This document shows positions 62,005-64,000 of a stretch of DNA of 64,000 bases, one piece after another. The notes beneath the pieces are model-generated. The model had not been told where the DNA came from, did not search any database, and saw only the letters and a program-made list of their open reading frames with translations. The stretch's first letter is position 1. Every line of letters starts with the position of its first letter. Source of the stretch: Flavobacterium cucumis (GTDB lineage: Bacteria > Bacteroidota > Bacteroidia > Flavobacteriales > Flavobacteriaceae); assembly GCF_900148835.1 (NCBI RefSeq), contig NZ_FRYK01000003.1, forward strand, positions 248,001 through 312,000, given 5' to 3'. The position numbers and the translations under genes are program-made.

Positions 62005-64000
62005 TTAGAATTTCAACCCAAACATCACCCCATCACCTTGAAATCCATTTTGGTAACTTCTTACATAATCTACACGTAGGAATCGAAGTTTACCCCAACC
62101 AATATTGTCAAACCCAACCGTAAATTCTTGATACGGTTTCATGTTGGGAATGTTCAATTGATGAAATCCTCCAATTAAATTCCATTGTAATTTGTTCAAC
62201 AACGGAATCTTATTCATAATGTAACCTTTAAAATTATGCTCAATATGCGTTTCTAAATAGGCATCATTAGTTGAGTGACTATAGTAAGGCAACAAGTTAA
62301 ACGCATTCAAAGAATTATTCAATAAGTTCACATGCGTTTGATTTCCGTTGAAGTGTTTATAATCTACAAAAGAAATATTCTCGGCATTAAAGAATTTACC
62401 CGCTTTAAAACGTAAGCCAAAATCACCTTTGTTACCAACAGTTTTGTTATAATCAATCGTTCCACTGATTAAATCGTAATGGTAGTTACTATTTGAAGCA
62501 CCAAATGCTTTTTCATAGTAAAAACTCAATATAGGATAATTATCGTTCTGGATGTTAATCTTTCCGTCAGGGCGTGAAATGTATTTTTGTCCAAAACGAA
62601 TGCGTGTTCCTAAACTTGCTTTCATAATGTGATGCTTTTCAAACGGCACCGAAGTATAATTATCAGGTTGTAACGGATCATTGGAAAAATACAAATCATC
62701 GTTTTTAATGATGGTATAATCCGTATTGTTAAACAATGCACGTCGGTTTTCGTAGACTAATTTACCACTAGCAAAAAGACCATTGGCAACTTCTATTCCG
62801 TAGTTAAGCTCAGCAAACTCTTTGTTATACAATTTCATGAAATTGTTCTTAAAGAACAAAGTGGCAACAGCGTTCACTAAATTACTAATCGGCTCATTCG
62901 GATTAAATTGACTAATAGCACTTCCACCGCTTAAACTAATGTAGGCGTTGTTTCTGTTGTTGAATCGGTGATAAAAACGGCCATTTAAACGTAATCGATT
63001 TTCAGCAAAACCATAATTAAAAGTAGACGAAATAGAAGTGAATTTCCCTGTTTCTTCATTCCATTTTCGGAACGAAAAACCGCTATCTAAATTATATCCT
63101 TGAACGGTATTAAAACTCAGAGAACTCAAATTGGTCAAACCTTGGTAGTTGAAATTCCAATTTTTAAACGAATTCTTATAAGTATAACCGGTAATGACCT
63201 TTGATAGTTTGAATTTATTCCCTTTGGCATCAATAGAATCCAAATACACTTGTGATTTTCTGATGGTTTGAATGCTGTCCTTTTTTACATAATTCGTTGT
63301 TTCTTCTTCCGTTAAAGGAACGGGACGATTTTCTTCCCAATACGATACTTCTTTTTTATTTGCATTTTCGGCAAAAGTGACAATTTCTTTACCAAAAGTC
63401 TTCTTCTCGAAGGCGTCTTTAAAGTTGTAATTTGTGAAAACGTGCGTAAATTTTCCAGTAAACTTCATTCCAAAAATACCAGCTTGGAAATCCAAAGCTT
63501 GTATGTTCTTCGCCCAAATTTTACTTTCCGAATTGTAACTGAAATTTTGTGTCAATTTCATGGTTTCTAAAATCGGCTCTTGCATGCGATAACCTTTAAT
63601 GTCAAGATCTATTCCGAAAATAGCCCATGAATCTTCAACGATATATATATAACCCTCAAATACCGGTTCTTTATCACGCTTAGGCGTTACCAAAATCTTA
63701 TTGATTAACTGATTTTTATCGTCGTAAAATGTACTTTCTAATTTGTATTTGTAATAATTAAAAGCGTTATCCGCAATAGGAGAGACCATGTTGATACCTA
63801 AATTAACATAGTTTTCGTAAAAATCATAATTGGTACTCAAAGCGGTATTGTAGCTAAAACCATTATCATCACCTGCTATTTTTGAAGCAATAATCTCTTC
63901 TCTTAAATTATCAGGCTTCTGGAACTTTATTTTTGATACCGTTTCCGATTGGTAAATTATACCACTTCGGGTGGTATCTAAATTTCCATCTAAATCGCCA
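62005..64000 (-). CDS. DUF5686 outer-membrane protein, C-terminal part (window edge)
   Basis: The frame is open from the stop to the right window edge, so 664 residues of a larger protein are seen; a TTG at 63838-63840 is internal, not the start. Family sequence includes DFYENYVNLGINMVSPIADNAFNYYKYKLES and YIVEDSWAIFGIDLDIKGY. The C-terminal about 430 residues have many alternating aromatic strands and end in LKF, fitting an outer-membrane beta barrel. Members usually begin with a carboxypeptidase-regulatory-like domain, which would lie outside the window. Substrate unknown. Confidence 0.85.
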   Translation of the reverse strand, partial: GDLDGNLDTTRSGIIYQSETVSKIKFQKPDNLREEIIASKIAGDDNGFSYNTALSTNYDFYENYVNLGINMVSPIADNAFNYYKYKLESTFYDDKNQLINKILVTPKRDKEPVFEGYIYIVEDSWAIFGIDLDIKGYRMQEPILETMKLTQNFSYNSESKIWAKNIQALDFQAGIFGMKFTGKFTHVFTNYNFKDAFEKKTFGKEIVTFAENANKKEVSYWEENRPVPLTEEETTNYVKKDSIQTIRKSQVYLDSIDAKGNKFKLSKVITGYTYKNSFKNWNFNYQGLTNLSSLSFNTVQGYNLDSGFSFRKWNEETGKFTSISSTFNYGFAENRLRLNGRFYHRFNNRNNAYISLSGGSAISQFNPNEPISNLVNAVATLFFKNNFMKLYNKEFAELNYGIEVANGLFASGKLVYENRRALFNNTDYTIIKNDDLYFSNDPLQPDNYTSVPFEKHHIMKASLGTRIRFGQKYISRPDGKINIQNDNYPILSFYYEKAFGASNSNYHYDLISGTIDYNKTVGNKGDFGLRFKAGKFFNAENISFVDYKHFNGNQTHVNLLNNSLNAFNLLPYYSHSTNDAYLETHIEHNFKGYIMNKIPLLNKLQWNLIGGFHQLNIPNMKPYQEFTVGFDNIGWGKLRFLRVDYVRSYQNGFQGDGVMFGLKF

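Noticed and set aside
63838..63840. Start codon of the DUF5686 gene at this TTG
   Set aside because: The frame stays open with family-like sequence to the window edge, so this is an internal Leu codon.

Overview
The window reads as chromosomal DNA of a Flavobacterium-like member of the Bacteroidota. The support is: AT-rich sequence; promoters of the Bacteroidota type (TTG, 18-21 bases, TANNTTTG) in front of many genes and both tRNAs; absence of obvious Shine-Dalgarno sequences; a type III glutamine synthetase; a type IX secretion C-terminal signal on a secreted nuclease; and families largely confined to this phylum (DUF4290, DUF5686, DUF6952, DUF6428). Genus level is inference.

Layout. 1-3.9 kb: the start of a large secreted protein leaving the window on the left, a secreted endonuclease I with a T9SS signal, and a small His-rich secreted protein. 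3.9-10.1 kb: one overlapping gene run encoding a hybrid histidine kinase, a receiver-only regulator, a TPR/YaiO outer-membrane barrel, a membrane-anchored HEAT-like protein and a processive family 2 glycosyltransferase. This looks like a signal-controlled exopolysaccharide synthesis and export locus. 10.1-18.8 kb: glmM, ACP phosphodiesterase, ClC channel, thioesterase, uvrA, LOG protein, DUF1543. 18.9-32.4 kb: glnN, tandem-OmpA protein, lipoprotein, AIR synthase, guaA, two LysM proteins, OsmC, small proteins, pyrG. 32.4-38.6 kb: yidC, proC, tRNA-Tyr, a TlpA-like lipoprotein, rpsA with a structured leader. 38.8-43.2 kb: an arsenic/chromate resistance operon (arsR, DUF6428, methyltransferase, chrA, arsC-like, acr3). 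43.2-46.9 kb: an oxidative-stress cluster (DUF6952, thioredoxin, peroxiredoxin, katG). 47-52 kb: NhaC antiporter, M28 peptidase, a trans-sulfuration PLP enzyme divergent from an Lrp regulator, tRNA-Met. 52.2-61.4 kb: housekeeping genes (START-like protein, PabC-like, YqgE, HU, fmt, recQ, an ATPase, DUF493, DUF4290, murA, TauE/SafE permease). 61.4-62 kb: a YafQ-type toxin-antitoxin pair between 29-bp direct repeats of the permease 3' end. 62-64 kb: a DUF5686 outer-membrane protein leaving the window on the right.

Most notable: (i) the kinase/YaiO/HEAT/glycosyltransferase locus; (ii) the toxin-antitoxin cassette bounded by a duplicated gene end; (iii) several intergenic micro-repeat arrays built of 7-8 bp or about 10.5 bp units, often arranged as hairpins and in two cases overlapping promoters; (iv) MurA with Asp at the catalytic Cys position, predicting fosfomycin insensitivity; (v) terminators that merge directly into the next gene's promoter or start codon. 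No CRISPR array, rRNA operon, prophage or complete insertion sequence was seen, and no gene-free stretch exceeds 300 bases.
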